Positions 18,993 through 26,809 of a stretch of DNA of 49,524 nucleotides are shown here, one piece after another. Every line of letters starts with the position of its first letter. Positions within the stretch are counted from its first letter, which is position 1. The position numbers and the translations under genes were made by a program. Origin of the DNA: Azohydromonas lata NBRC 102462 (GTDB lineage: Bacteria > Pseudomonadota > Gammaproteobacteria > Burkholderiales > Burkholderiaceae_C); assembly GCF_001571085.1 (NCBI RefSeq), contig NZ_BCTC01000043.1, forward strand, positions 1-49,524. The letters run 5' to 3'. Under the pieces are notes generated by a model. That model did no database searches. It saw only the letters and a list, made by a program, of their open reading frames with translations, and had not been told where the DNA came from.

Positions 18993-19823
18993 TCAGAGGC
19001 TGCCGTAACCCTGCCGCGCGTCTTGCAGCTTCTCCTGCACGCGGTGAGCCATCTCCAGCAATTTCTCGGGCTGCAGGCCTATGGGAGCGGCCACGCGCTG
19101 CACGGTGGGTTTCAGGGCGGCGGGATCCTGCATCAGGCAGTACGCCAGCGCCGACAGGGCCAGCACCGTCGCGCGTTGAGACCCATCGGGCAACGCCGCC
19201 CCCTGCTGCACCGCCACGTGGTGGCGCACGCTGGCCACGGCAGGACCGGCCAGGCCCCAGCTCTCGCATAGGGCCGCGCCCAACGCGGCATGGCTCACGC
19301 CGAAGCGGTCGCGCTCCAGCTTGACCAGCGTCACGTCGTCCTGGCCGGCGGCCTGCAACATGGCCCGGTAAGGCGCACAGGCATGGCGGAACAGCACGGC
19401 CTTGCCGCATTCCTCGAACAGCCCGGCCGAATGCGCGGCCCAAGCGTCGACCAGACCCAGGCGCTGCGCCATGCGGCCCATGATCAACCCGCGCCGCACC
19501 GCGCGGCGCCACACCGGCTCCAGCTCGTGCGCGGCCGGGAAAACGGCGCGCAAGCCGATCTCGAAAGTGATGGCCGCCACCTCGCGCAGGCCCAGGTAGG
19601 TAAGCGCCTGGTGCACCGTCTGCACGCGCCCACGCAGCCCGTACAACGATGAATTGACCGCGCGCAGCACGGCCGCGGCCAACGCCATGTCGGTTTCTAT
19701 GAGGGCCGAAACGGCCGGCAACGCCACTTCCTCCTGGGCCAGCAGCGGCGTGAGCTGGGCCAGGGCGTGGGGTTGGGTAGGAATGTCGATGTCGAGGCGA
19801 CGCAATGCAGGATCGACGGGCAT
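18993..19823 (-). CDS. HDOD-domain signalling protein
   Basis: This 276-residue cytoplasmic protein contains an HDOD domain over ~15-215: LTPLLAQEEVALPAVSALIE, LRAVNSSLYGLRGRVQTVHQ and LTYLGLREVAAI. HDOD is related to HD phosphohydrolases but usually lacks the metal-binding HD pair; here too no HD dyad is visible at the expected place, so it is probably non-enzymatic. Such proteins act in cyclic-di-GMP, chemotaxis or stress signalling. It stands alone: convergent with the amidotransferase gene and 67 bases from the TSUP gene's end. Confidence 0.82.
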   Translation of the reverse strand: MPVDPALRRLDIDIPTQPHALAQLTPLLAQEEVALPAVSALIETDMALAAAVLRAVNSSLYGLRGRVQTVHQALTYLGLREVAAITFEIGLRAVFPAAHELEPVWRRAVRRGLIMGRMAQRLGLVDAWAAHSAGLFEECGKAVLFRHACAPYRAMLQAAGQDDVTLVKLERDRFGVSHAALGAALCESWGLAGPAVASVRHHVAVQQGAALPDGSQRATVLALSALAYCLMQDPAALKPTVQRVAAPIGLQPEKLLEMAHRVQEKLQDARQGYGSL

Positions 19824-19890
19824 GTCACGACTCTGCTGTGCAATGTAAGCATGGTAAGCGGGCCGGCGCTCGTGCCAATGCCCGCGCGGC

Positions 19891-20652
19891 TTAAAGCCGT
19901 AACGCGTCCAGGCCGGTCTTGAGGATGAGCACGCTCACCACGGCGATGAAGGCCACCCGCACGAAGCCCGCGCCGTGGCGCAGCGCCAGCCGCGTGCCCA
20001 ACAGGCTGCCGCCCACGTTGGCCACTGCCAGCACCGGCGCCACGTGCCACCAGACGTGCCCCTTGGGCGCAAACAGCGCCAGCGCCGCGACGTTGGTGGC
20101 CAGATTGAGCAACTTGGCGCTGGCCGAGGCGTGCAGGAAGTCGTAGCCCAGCACGCGGACGAACAGAAACACGAAAAAGCTGCCCGTGCCCGGTCCGAAG
20201 AAGCCGTCGTAAAAACCCACCACCGCGCCCACCGCCGCGGCGGCCAGCGCCTCATGGTGGCCCACGAAGCGCGGCTTGTGCGTGCGGCCCAAGTCCTTGC
20301 GCATGAGCGTGTAGGCCAGCACCGCCACCAGCACCAGCGGCAGCGCACGCTTGAGGCCCGTCGGGTCCACCTGCGTGACGGCCCAAGCACCGGTGAAGGC
20401 CGCCAGCAGCGCCGCCGCCACGGCCGGCCACAGCGCACGCATGTTGAGCTTCACGCGGCGCGCGTACTGGCTGTAGGCCCAGGCCGTGCCCCACACCGAA
20501 GCGCTCTTGTTGGTACCCAGCAGCGTTGCGGGCACCGCCTGCGGATAAACCGCGAACAGCGAAGGCGTGAGCACCAAGCCGCCGCCGCCCACGATGGCGT
20601 CAATGAAACCAGCCAAGGCCGACGCCATGGCAACCAACAGCAAATCAGACAT
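19891..20652 (-). CDS. TSUP-family (TauE/SafE-like) membrane permease, second copy
   Basis: This is a 253-residue polytopic membrane protein of the TSUP/DUF81 superfamily. The N-terminal helix carries FIDAIVGGGGLVLTPSL, and the second half has GFYDGFFGPGTGSFFVFLF, the paired glycine-rich motifs of the YfcA-like branch. Substrate unknown; family members move sulfite, sulfonates or similar small anions out of the cell. Met at 20652 (MSDLLLVAMASALAGF) is the sensible start; the frame continues 47 codons upstream over an unrelated basic segment that overlaps a terminator. It differs clearly from the TSUP protein at 0.7-1.5 kb, so it is not a recent duplicate. Confidence 0.87.
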   Translation of the reverse strand: MSDLLLVAMASALAGFIDAIVGGGGLVLTPSLFAVYPQAVPATLLGTNKSASVWGTAWAYSQYARRVKLNMRALWPAVAAALLAAFTGAWAVTQVDPTGLKRALPLVLVAVLAYTLMRKDLGRTHKPRFVGHHEALAAAAVGAVVGFYDGFFGPGTGSFFVFLFVRVLGYDFLHASASAKLLNLATNVAALALFAPKGHVWWHVAPVLAVANVGGSLLGTRLALRHGAGFVRVAFIAVVSVLILKTGLDALRL

Positions 20653-20719
20653 CGGGAACAACCACTGCCGCGGCGCAAAGCGCACCGCGGTGAGACGGGG
20701 AAGAGAAACGACAGGGACG

Positions 20720-20750
20720 AAAAAAAGGCGCCGGATGAACCGGCGCCTTT
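20720..20750 (-). terminator. Rho-independent terminator after the GMC oxidoreductase gene
   Basis: A perfect 11-bp stem AAAGGCGCCGG / CCGGCGCCTTT (20724-20734 and 20740-20750) with a 5-base loop. On the minus strand it ends in a run of seven T, 40 bases past the GMC stop codon. Confidence 0.88.
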
Positions 20751-20789
20751 GAATTGTGACAGCGGGCCGCCTTCCGGGCGGCGCTTCGC

Positions 20790-22601
20790 TCACTTGATTG
20801 AGTCGTTCTGAAAAGTCTCCTCGGCCTCCGTCCAGACAGCGCCTGCCAAGGGGGCGGCGCTGCTGCGAGTGGGTGCACTGTAATCATTGCCTGTGATGCC
20901 AACATCGGTATTTACCCGATTCGCTGTGTCGTCAGACGTCGCATCACGTATCCATTGCGCGGCGCGCTCGGCAATCATGAGCGTGGGCGAGTTGGTGTTG
21001 CCGCTGGTGATGATGGGCATCACGCTGGCATCGGCCACGCGCAGTCCGCGCATGCCGCGCAGGCGCAGCCGGCTGTCGACCACCGCCATTGCGTCGTCGA
21101 CGCGTCCCATGCGGCAGGTGCCCACGGGGTGGAAGATGGTGGTGCCTATGTCGCCGGCCAGGCGCGCAAGCTCCTCGTCGCTCTGGAACTGCACGCCGGG
21201 GCGGAACTCCTGCGGCGCATGGGGCGCCAGCGCCGGCATGCCGACGATGCGCCGCGTCAGGCGCAGCGACTCGGCGGCGATGCGGCGGTCCCGCTCGGTG
21301 CTGAGGTAGTTGGCGCGAATGGAGGGCGCCTGCGCAGGGTCGGTGGAGACGATATGCACGTGACCGCGCGAGCTGGGATTGAGGTTGCAGACGCTGGCGG
21401 TGAAGGCATCGAATGCGTGCAGCGGCTCGCCGAAGGCGTCCAGCGACAGCGGCTGCACGTGGTACTGCAGGTCCGGCCAGGGCTGCGACGGGTCCGAGCG
21501 CGTGAAGGCGCCCAACTGCGAGGGCGCCATGCTCATTGGGCCGCTGCGCTTGAGCAGGTATTCCAGGCCGATGCGCGCCTTGCCCGCGAGCGAGCCGGCC
21601 AGCGTGTTGAGCGTGCGCACGCCACGCACCTTGAACACGGCGCGGATCTGCAAGTGGTCCTGCAGGTTGCCGCCCACGCCAGGCAGTTCGTGACGCACCT
21701 CCAGACCCAGACCGTGCAGCAGCGGCGCCGGACCTATGCCGGAGTGCTGCAGCAGTGCCGGCGTGCCAATGGCGCCGCTGCAAAGCACCACTTCACGCGC
21801 GGCGCGCACGCGCAGCGGCGCACTGCCACCGCCCAGCCGCATCTCAATACCGGTGGCGCGCTGCACGCCGTCGCCATCGCGCTCCAGCAGCACGTGCGTG
21901 ACGGTGGCGCCGGTCTGCACGTGCAGGTTGGGGCGGCGCCGTGCCGGCTTCAGGAAAGCTTTGGCCGCGTTCCAGCGCACACCGCCACGCTGGTTGACCT
22001 CGAAATAGCCCACACCTTCGTTATTGCCGCGGTTGAAATCCGCCGTGGCCGGGATACCGGCCTGCTGCGCCGCCCGTGCGAAGGCATCCAGGATGTCCCA
22101 GCGCAGCCGCTGACGCTCCACGCGCCACTCGCCGCCTGCGCGCGCGCCGCTGGAGTCCAGTCCCGGCGCGGCGTGCATGTCGTCGGCGCCGCGCCAGTGA
22201 TCCTCGTGGCGCAGGAAGTAGGGCAGGCACTGCTCCCAGGCCCAGGCCGAGTCGCCGCAGTCCTGCGCCCATTGGGCGTAGTCGCGGGCCTGGCCGCGCA
22301 TGTAGATCATCCCGTTGATGCTGGAGCAGCCGCCCAGTACCTTGCCGCGCGGGTAGCGCAGCCGGCGACCGTTGAGCCCAGGGTCGGCCTCGGTGTGGAA
22401 AAGCCAGTCCGTGCGCGGGTTGCCTATGCAGTAGAGGTAGCCCACGGGGATGTGGATCCACAGGTAGTTGTCGCGTCCGCCCGCCTCCACCAGCAGCACG
22501 CGCCGTGCGGGGTCGGCACTGAGCCGGTTGGCCAGCAGGCAGCCGGCCGTACCGGCGCCCACGACGATGTAGTCGTAGAGGGAGCTTGTCTCGCCGCTCA
22601 T
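20790..22601 (-). CDS. GMC-family FAD oxidoreductase (choline/alcohol dehydrogenase-like)
   Basis: This is a 603-residue flavoenzyme. The FAD fold is DYIVVGAGTAGCLLANRL; GMC signature 1 is GKVLGGCSSINGMIYMRG and signature 2 is GAIGTPALLQHSGIG. The catalytic His lies in IFHPVGTCRMG and the second proton-relay residue in SGNTNSPTLMIAERAA. Bacterial homologues oxidise choline or aliphatic and polyethylene-glycol alcohols; the substrate cannot be chosen here and no betB or betI neighbour supports choline. After the normal GMC end (~residue 552) there is an unusual ~50-residue polar tail. No signal peptide. It is monocistronic, with its own terminator. Confidence 0.9.
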   Translation of the reverse strand: MSGETSSLYDYIVVGAGTAGCLLANRLSADPARRVLLVEAGGRDNYLWIHIPVGYLYCIGNPRTDWLFHTEADPGLNGRRLRYPRGKVLGGCSSINGMIYMRGQARDYAQWAQDCGDSAWAWEQCLPYFLRHEDHWRGADDMHAAPGLDSSGARAGGEWRVERQRLRWDILDAFARAAQQAGIPATADFNRGNNEGVGYFEVNQRGGVRWNAAKAFLKPARRRPNLHVQTGATVTHVLLERDGDGVQRATGIEMRLGGGSAPLRVRAAREVVLCSGAIGTPALLQHSGIGPAPLLHGLGLEVRHELPGVGGNLQDHLQIRAVFKVRGVRTLNTLAGSLAGKARIGLEYLLKRSGPMSMAPSQLGAFTRSDPSQPWPDLQYHVQPLSLDAFGEPLHAFDAFTASVCNLNPSSRGHVHIVSTDPAQAPSIRANYLSTERDRRIAAESLRLTRRIVGMPALAPHAPQEFRPGVQFQSDEELARLAGDIGTTIFHPVGTCRMGRVDDAMAVVDSRLRLRGMRGLRVADASVMPIITSGNTNSPTLMIAERAAQWIRDATSDDTANRVNTDVGITGNDYSAPTRSSAAPLAGAVWTEAEETFQNDSIK

Positions 22602-23015
22602 GATTTTTATTGATGGAAACCCGGCGCGCGTTTAGTGCGCCGAGAAGGAGCATGCCTTGTTTCCGTGCACTGAAACAGGAATCCGGTAGGCGTAGGAAAA
22701 TTGGCTCAACAGCGATGGGAAGGCCGTGGACAAAGGATTTTTTGGCTTTTTTGCCGCGGGCGATCAAGGGTGAGTTGCTCTCGCTACCTGTCGTTTTTGG
22801 AGCGCCGGGGCTAGAGCTATTGAGGGTCTCCCGAGGCTGCTACGGGTTTTCACTCAACCCGCAATACAACATTTAACTTCCGCAGGGCGTGTGGCGCGAA
22901 AAGATTCCTTGATAATGGTTCGCCTGTGTCTGGATGCGGCGCCTTCGGTTGAGTGGTTCACGATGGGTTGAAGCTCCACATGGTATTGAGTGAGTGATTG
23001 GAAAGGGGCTTCCCC
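22602..23015 (+). promoter_or_regulatory. Leader and promoter region of the RRM-protein gene (divergent from GMC gene)
   Basis: This 414-base gap is AT-richer than the genome average. It must hold the leftward GMC promoter and the rightward RRM promoter. GATAAT at 22911-22916 is a plausible -10 element for the RRM gene and would give a leader of roughly 95 bases, but no matching -35 is seen. Two hairpins stand out: CTTGTTTC/GAAACAGG near 22655-22680 and CGGGTT/AACCCG at 22843-22861. No protein-coding frame in the gap looks real. Confidence 0.4.
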
Positions 23016-23528
23016 ATGGGAAATAAGCTGTATGTAGGCAACTTGGCCTACAGCGTCCGTGATGATTCGTTGCACGAGGCGTTCTCTCAATTCGGTGCTG
23101 TGACCTCCGCAAAGGTCATGATGGACCGTGAAACCGGCCGTTCGAAGGGCTTCGGCTTTGTCGAAATGGGCTCGGATGCCGAGGCGCAAGCCGCCATCAA
23201 CGGCATGAATGGTCAAGCCCTGGAAGGCCGGGCGATCGTCGTCAATGAAGCCCGTCCGCGTGAAGAGCGCCCGGGTGGCTTCGGCGGCGGCGGTGGCCGT
23301 GGCGGCTTCGGCGGCGGCGGTGGCGGCAGCTACGGTGGTGGCGGCGGTGGCTACGGCGGCGGCGGCGGCGGTGGTGGCTACGGTGGCGGCGGCGGTAGCC
23401 GTGGCGGCTACGGCGGCGGTGGTGGCGGCGGTGGCCGCAGCCCCTACGGTGGCGGCGGCGGCGGTGGCCGTGGCGGCTACGGCGGCGGTGGCCGCGGTGG
23501 CTACGGTGGCGGCAGCAGCGGCTACTGA
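23016..23528 (+). CDS. Glycine-rich RRM RNA-binding protein
   Basis: This is a 170-residue protein. Residues 1-80 are one RNA-recognition motif with RNP2 KLYVGNLAYSV and RNP1 RSKGFGFVEM, the aromatic RNA-contact residues being intact. From ~85 to the end the chain is almost pure Gly with Arg, Tyr and Ser (GGYGGGG, GRGGYGGGG units), like plant and cyanobacterial glycine-rich cold-inducible RNA-binding proteins. It is likely a cold- or stress-induced RNA chaperone; the Gly/Tyr/Arg tail suggests self-association. ATG 23016 is preceded by AAAGGGG 8 bases away, so the ATG at 22998 is not used. A strong terminator follows. Confidence 0.92.
   Translation: MGNKLYVGNLAYSVRDDSLHEAFSQFGAVTSAKVMMDRETGRSKGFGFVEMGSDAEAQAAINGMNGQALEGRAIVVNEARPREERPGGFGGGGGRGGFGGGGGGSYGGGGGGYGGGGGGGGYGGGGGSRGGYGGGGGGGGRSPYGGGGGGGRGGYGGGGRGGYGGGSSGY
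23272..23522 (+). repeat. GGY-triplet repeat encoding the glycine-rich tail
   Basis: About 250 bases consist mainly of GGC/GGT triplets with interspersed TAC, CGT and AGC codons. It is a low-complexity coding repeat that could change length by slippage; the frame is intact here. Confidence 0.85.
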
Positions 23529-23576
23529 TCCCGGTTGAATTGCAGGCCGGTCCTCTCTCGGATCGGCCTTCAGCCC

Positions 23577-23608
23577 AAGGGCGCTGGTGGAAACACCAGC
23601 GCCCTTTT
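23577..23608 (+). terminator. Rho-independent terminator after the RRM gene
   Basis: A perfect 13-bp stem AAGGGCGCTGGTG / CACCAGCGCCCTT closed by a GAAA tetraloop and followed by TT, then GCTTTT. Confidence 0.88.
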
Positions 23609-23691
23609 GCTTTTCGCCATGCTGTTTCGTGCACGCCGACGGCAGGGCTGCGCCGTCCGCACAGGGTGCTGAAGGTTTGTGCGTGAAAGCG

Positions 23692-24471
23692 CTACTGCGC
23701 CCGCCGCGGCTTGCGCGGCCGGCCGGCGAAGAGGCGGTCGAACAGCGCGTTGGGCAGCAGCCGCAGCAGCTTGGCCACCAGCGCCATCGGCCAGGGAATG
23801 ACACGGTAGCTGTCGCCCGCGTTGATGGCACGCCAGGCGCTGGCGGCAAAGGCCTCAGGCGTCATCAGAAACGGCATGGGGTAGGGATTGCCCTGCGTCA
23901 GCGGCGTGTCCACATAACCCGGGCTGACGGTGAGCACGCGCACGCCGTGCGGGCGGCACTCGCCACGCAAGCTTTCGCAGTACGCCACCGCCGCGGCCTT
24001 GCTGGCGCAGTAGGCACCGTGGCCGGGCAGCCCGCGTAGGGCCGCCACGCTGCCCATGCCCACCAGCGTGCCGGCACGGCGCTCGCGCATGGCGGCGATG
24101 AAGGGGTGAAATGTCGCCGCCAGGCCCAGCACGTTGATCTCCAAGGTGTCCTGCAGCACCTGCAGATCCTCAAAATCGGCGCTGTCCATGCCCACGCTGA
24201 TGCCGGCGTTGGCGATGACCACGTCCGGCACCCCGTGCGCCGCGATGCAGGCGCGTCCCATCTCGGCCATGGCCCGCGTGTCGCGCACGTCCGTGCCATA
24301 GAGGGCGATACGCCCGCGCGCCTGCGGCAGGCTCTCGGCCCAGGCCCGCAACAGCTCCACGCGGCGGGCCACCAGGACGACCCGGTCACCCGCCTCCAGC
24401 GCATGCGCCGCCAGCGCCTGTCCAATGCCGCTGGAAGCCCCTGTGACGAGAACGAGCCGGCTCACGGACAC
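23692..24471 (-). CDS. SDR-family oxidoreductase
   Basis: This is a 259-residue short-chain dehydrogenase. The cofactor motif is TGASSGIG (10-17), the structural motif is NAG (VIANAGISVG) and the catalytic motif is YCASK with the preceding Ser in GMGSVAA. A basic residue pair after the second strand (VARRVELL) suggests NADP preference. The C-terminal ~40 residues are hydrophobic then Arg-rich (MALVAKLLRLLPNALFDRLF), possibly a membrane-associating helix. The substrate is unknown. It starts 15 bases after the lptC stop in the same direction, so it may be transcribed with kdsD-kdsC-lptC. Confidence 0.88.
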   Translation of the reverse strand: MSVSRLVLVTGASSGIGQALAAHALEAGDRVVLVARRVELLRAWAESLPQARGRIALYGTDVRDTRAMAEMGRACIAAHGVPDVVIANAGISVGMDSADFEDLQVLQDTLEINVLGLAATFHPFIAAMRERRAGTLVGMGSVAALRGLPGHGAYCASKAAAVAYCESLRGECRPHGVRVLTVSPGYVDTPLTQGNPYPMPFLMTPEAFAASAWRAINAGDSYRVIPWPMALVAKLLRLLPNALFDRLFAGRPRKPRRAQ

Positions 24472-24486
24472 ACGGATGTTGGCTCT

Positions 24487-25152
24487 TCAGCGCCGGCGGG
24501 CCGGCGGGTCCAGCCGGGCGCGCATCGGTCCTGTGAGCTGCGCCAGGCCGCTGCGGTGGTCGTAGTCCACGCCGGCGGCGCGCATGTCATTGCTGCCCTG
24601 CAGGACCTGCACGGGCTGGTCGGTGACCACGCGCTTGGTCTCGGTAAAGAAGGTCAGCAGCTCGCTGCGGATTTCCAGCGGCGGCTGGCCGTCCAGCGCC
24701 TCGCGCACCACCACCGCGTTGCCCATGAGCTGCACCTGCGTGCCCTTGCCGTTGCTCAGGGCGCGGCGCGCCGTGGCACGCATCACGGTGCCGTCCTCGC
24801 CCAAGGAGCGGATGCGCACCTCGTCCACCTCGAACGTGTCGTTGTCCGGGTAGTGGCGCATCTGCGTGCCCTCGATCTGCACCTGCAGCGCCCCCTGCGG
24901 CGTGAAGCGCTGCGTTTTGAAGCCCTGCATGGTGTAGTCCGGCACGTGCCGAACGGCCGCTTCGCTGCCGGGCTCCGGTGCGTTGGGCGTGCTCTTGACC
25001 AGCCACCAGGTGGCCAGCGCCAGCAGCGCCATGAGCAGCAGCGGCAGGTAGCCCAGCACGCACTCGCGCAGGCGCAGCGGCCAGGGCATGCGCACGGCCG
25101 GGCGCGCCGGCGGCGTGGGAAGGCTCAGCGGATCGTCGTCCAGTGCCAGCAC
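24487..25152 (-). CDS. lptC: LPS export ABC transporter periplasmic protein LptC
   Basis: This is a 221-residue bitopic protein: a single N-terminal transmembrane helix (YLPLLLMALLALATWWLV) followed by a periplasmic LptC beta-jellyroll (YTMQGFKTQRFTPQG ... GTQMRHYPDNDTFEVDEVRI). It receives LPS from LptB2FG and hands it to LptA. There is no ATG near the kdsC end. I prefer the GTG at 25152, 14 bases after the kdsC stop and preceded by GAAGGG; this adds 21 cytoplasmic residues. The alternative is ATG 25089 (MPWPLRLREC), which gives a 200-residue product but has no ribosome site. lptA, normally next, is 17.7 kb away. Confidence 0.88.
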   Translation of the reverse strand: MLALDDDPLSLPTPPARPAVRMPWPLRLRECVLGYLPLLLMALLALATWWLVKSTPNAPEPGSEAAVRHVPDYTMQGFKTQRFTPQGALQVQIEGTQMRHYPDNDTFEVDEVRIRSLGEDGTVMRATARRALSNGKGTQVQLMGNAVVVREALDGQPPLEIRSELLTFFTETKRVVTDQPVQVLQGSNDMRAAGVDYDHRSGLAQLTGPMRARLDPPARRR

Positions 25153-25165
25153 GTTCGGCGACCCT

Positions 25166-25738
25166 TCAGCGCGCGTCCAGCGTGGTGAGATGGCCGTCCA
25201 GCAGCGCCGCGTAGCGGCCGCTGGCCACCAGCAGCAGGTCGCAGAACTCCCGCGCCGCACCCTCGCCGCCGCGCGCGGCCGTGACGTGATGCGCCCGCGC
25301 GCGCGCCTCGGCATGGGCATTGGCCGGCGCGCAGGCAAAGCCCGCACGCGCCAGCAGCGGCAGGTCCGGCCAGTCGTCGCCCATGACGGCCAGCTCGTCC
25401 CAGCCCACGCCCAGGCCGTCGAGCAGTTGCTGCGCCACCGCCAGCTTGTCCTTGACGCCGTAGTGCGCGTGCTGCAGCCCCAGGTCGGCCACACGGCGGC
25501 GCACGGCCGCCGAGTCGCGCCCGGTGATGACCACCGGGACGATGCCGCCCTGCGCCAGCAGCTTGAGCCCCTGCCCGTCCAGCACGCTGAAGGCCTTGAA
25601 CGTCTCGCCGGACTCGCCGATGTAGAGGCTGCCGTCGGTGAGCACGCCGTCCACGTCGAAGATGGCCACGCGCATGCCCAGCCCCGGGCCCTGGGCCTTG
25701 AGCAGCAGCTCAGGCGCGAAAGTGAGTGCGGGCTGCAT
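25166..25738 (-). CDS. kdsC: 3-deoxy-manno-octulosonate-8-phosphate phosphatase KdsC
   Basis: This is a 190-residue HAD phosphatase (C0 type, no cap) that removes the phosphate from KDO 8-phosphate in LPS inner-core synthesis. The nucleophile motif is FDVDGVLTDG, motif II is VVITGRDS, the motif III lysine is in GVKDKL, and motif IV is MGDDWPDLPLL. It works as a tetramer in the cytoplasm. Its ATG overlaps the kdsD stop codon (ATGA at 25736-25740), so the two are translationally coupled; lptC starts 14 bases after its stop. Confidence 0.95.
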   Translation of the reverse strand: MQPALTFAPELLLKAQGPGLGMRVAIFDVDGVLTDGSLYIGESGETFKAFSVLDGQGLKLLAQGGIVPVVITGRDSAAVRRRVADLGLQHAHYGVKDKLAVAQQLLDGLGVGWDELAVMGDDWPDLPLLARAGFACAPANAHAEARARAHHVTAARGGEGAAREFCDLLLVASGRYAALLDGHLTTLDAR

Positions 25739-26724
25739 CAGATGACCTTGGCCCGCATCAGATCGTTGCTGTTGAGCGCGCCGGCCAGGCGGCCGCCGGC
25801 GTCCACCACCAGCACGCTGGTGACGCGGTGCTGCTCCATCAGGTCGGCGGCTTCCACGGCCAGGGCGTCCTCGCGCACGCGCTTGGGATTCCCATGCATG
25901 ACGTCGGCCGCGGTGAGCGCGCGCAGCTCGGCGCCGCGCTCTATGAGGCGGCGCAGGTCGCCGTCGGTGAAGATGCCCAGGATGCCGCCGTGCTCATCGG
26001 TCACGGCGGTGAAGCCCAGGCCCTTGCCCGTCATCTCGCGCAGCAGGGTGTTGAAGTCGGCCTGCGGCCCAACGCGCGGCACGGCGTCGCCGCTGCGCAT
26101 GAGGTCGCTCACCAGGACGAGCAGCTTGCGGCCCAGCGCGCCGCCGGGGTGGGAGCGGGCGAAGTCCGCCTCCTTGAAGCCGCGCGCGTCCAGCAGCGCC
26201 ACGGCCAGCGCGTCGCCGTAGGCCATTTGCGCCGTGGTGCTGGCCGTGGGGGCCAGGTTGAGCGGGCAGGCTTCGAGCTCCACGCCGCTGTCCAGCACCA
26301 CGTCGGCAAAGCGCGCCAGCGTGGAGCCGGCCCGCCCGGTGAGCGCCACCAGCGGCACCAGCAGCCGCTTGAGCACGGGCAGGATGACGTTGAACTCGTC
26401 GCTCTCGCCGGAGTTGGAGATGGCCAGCACCACGTCGCTGGCCGTGACCATGCCCAAGTCGCCGTGGCTGGCCTCGGCCGGGTGGACGAACATGGCCGGC
26501 GTGCCGGTGGAGGCCAGGGTGGCGGCGATCTTGCGGCCCACGTGGCCACTCTTGCCCATGCCCATCACCACCACGCGGCCGCGGCAGTCCAGCATCAGGC
26601 GCGCGGCGCGGGCAAAGGCATCGTCGCGCTGCACGCGCTCCTTGAGCGCCAGCAGCGCGCGCGCCTCGATGTCGAAGGTCTGCGCGGCCAGGGCCAGCGC
26701 GCGTTGGTTGTCCAGGGCTTTCAC
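25738..26724 (-). CDS. kdsD: Arabinose-5-phosphate isomerase KdsD (KpsF family)
   Basis: This 328-residue isomerase converts ribulose 5-phosphate to arabinose 5-phosphate, the first step to KDO. The N-terminal SIS domain carries VVVMGMGKSGHVGRKIA and AISNSGESDEF, and the C-terminal half has two CBS domains (ADVMHGNPKRV and TSVLVVDAGGRLAG). The GTG at 26724 gives exactly the common 328-residue length and starts at the conserved N-terminus; ATGs at 26811 and 26820 would overlap the divergent antiporter's start and leave no room for a promoter. No clear ribosome site is present. It is the first gene of the kdsD-kdsC-lptC(-SDR) unit. Confidence 0.93.
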   Translation of the reverse strand: MKALDNQRALALAAQTFDIEARALLALKERVQRDDAFARAARLMLDCRGRVVVMGMGKSGHVGRKIAATLASTGTPAMFVHPAEASHGDLGMVTASDVVLAISNSGESDEFNVILPVLKRLLVPLVALTGRAGSTLARFADVVLDSGVELEACPLNLAPTASTTAQMAYGDALAVALLDARGFKEADFARSHPGGALGRKLLVLVSDLMRSGDAVPRVGPQADFNTLLREMTGKGLGFTAVTDEHGGILGIFTDGDLRRLIERGAELRALTAADVMHGNPKRVREDALAVEAADLMEQHRVTSVLVVDAGGRLAGALNSNDLMRAKVI

Positions 26725-26809
26725 TTGCGGGGGGTCCGATAGAGTGCGGGATTCTAGGTGGCAGGCCGCTTGTGCTTGCGCGCCGTGCCGCCGTCTCCCG
26801 TTGCTGTCC

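Noticed and set aside
23272-23525. The regular repeat pattern in the RRM gene considered as a CRISPR-like array
   Set aside because: The period is a 3-base codon repeat within one intact protein frame; there are no constant repeats with unique spacers.
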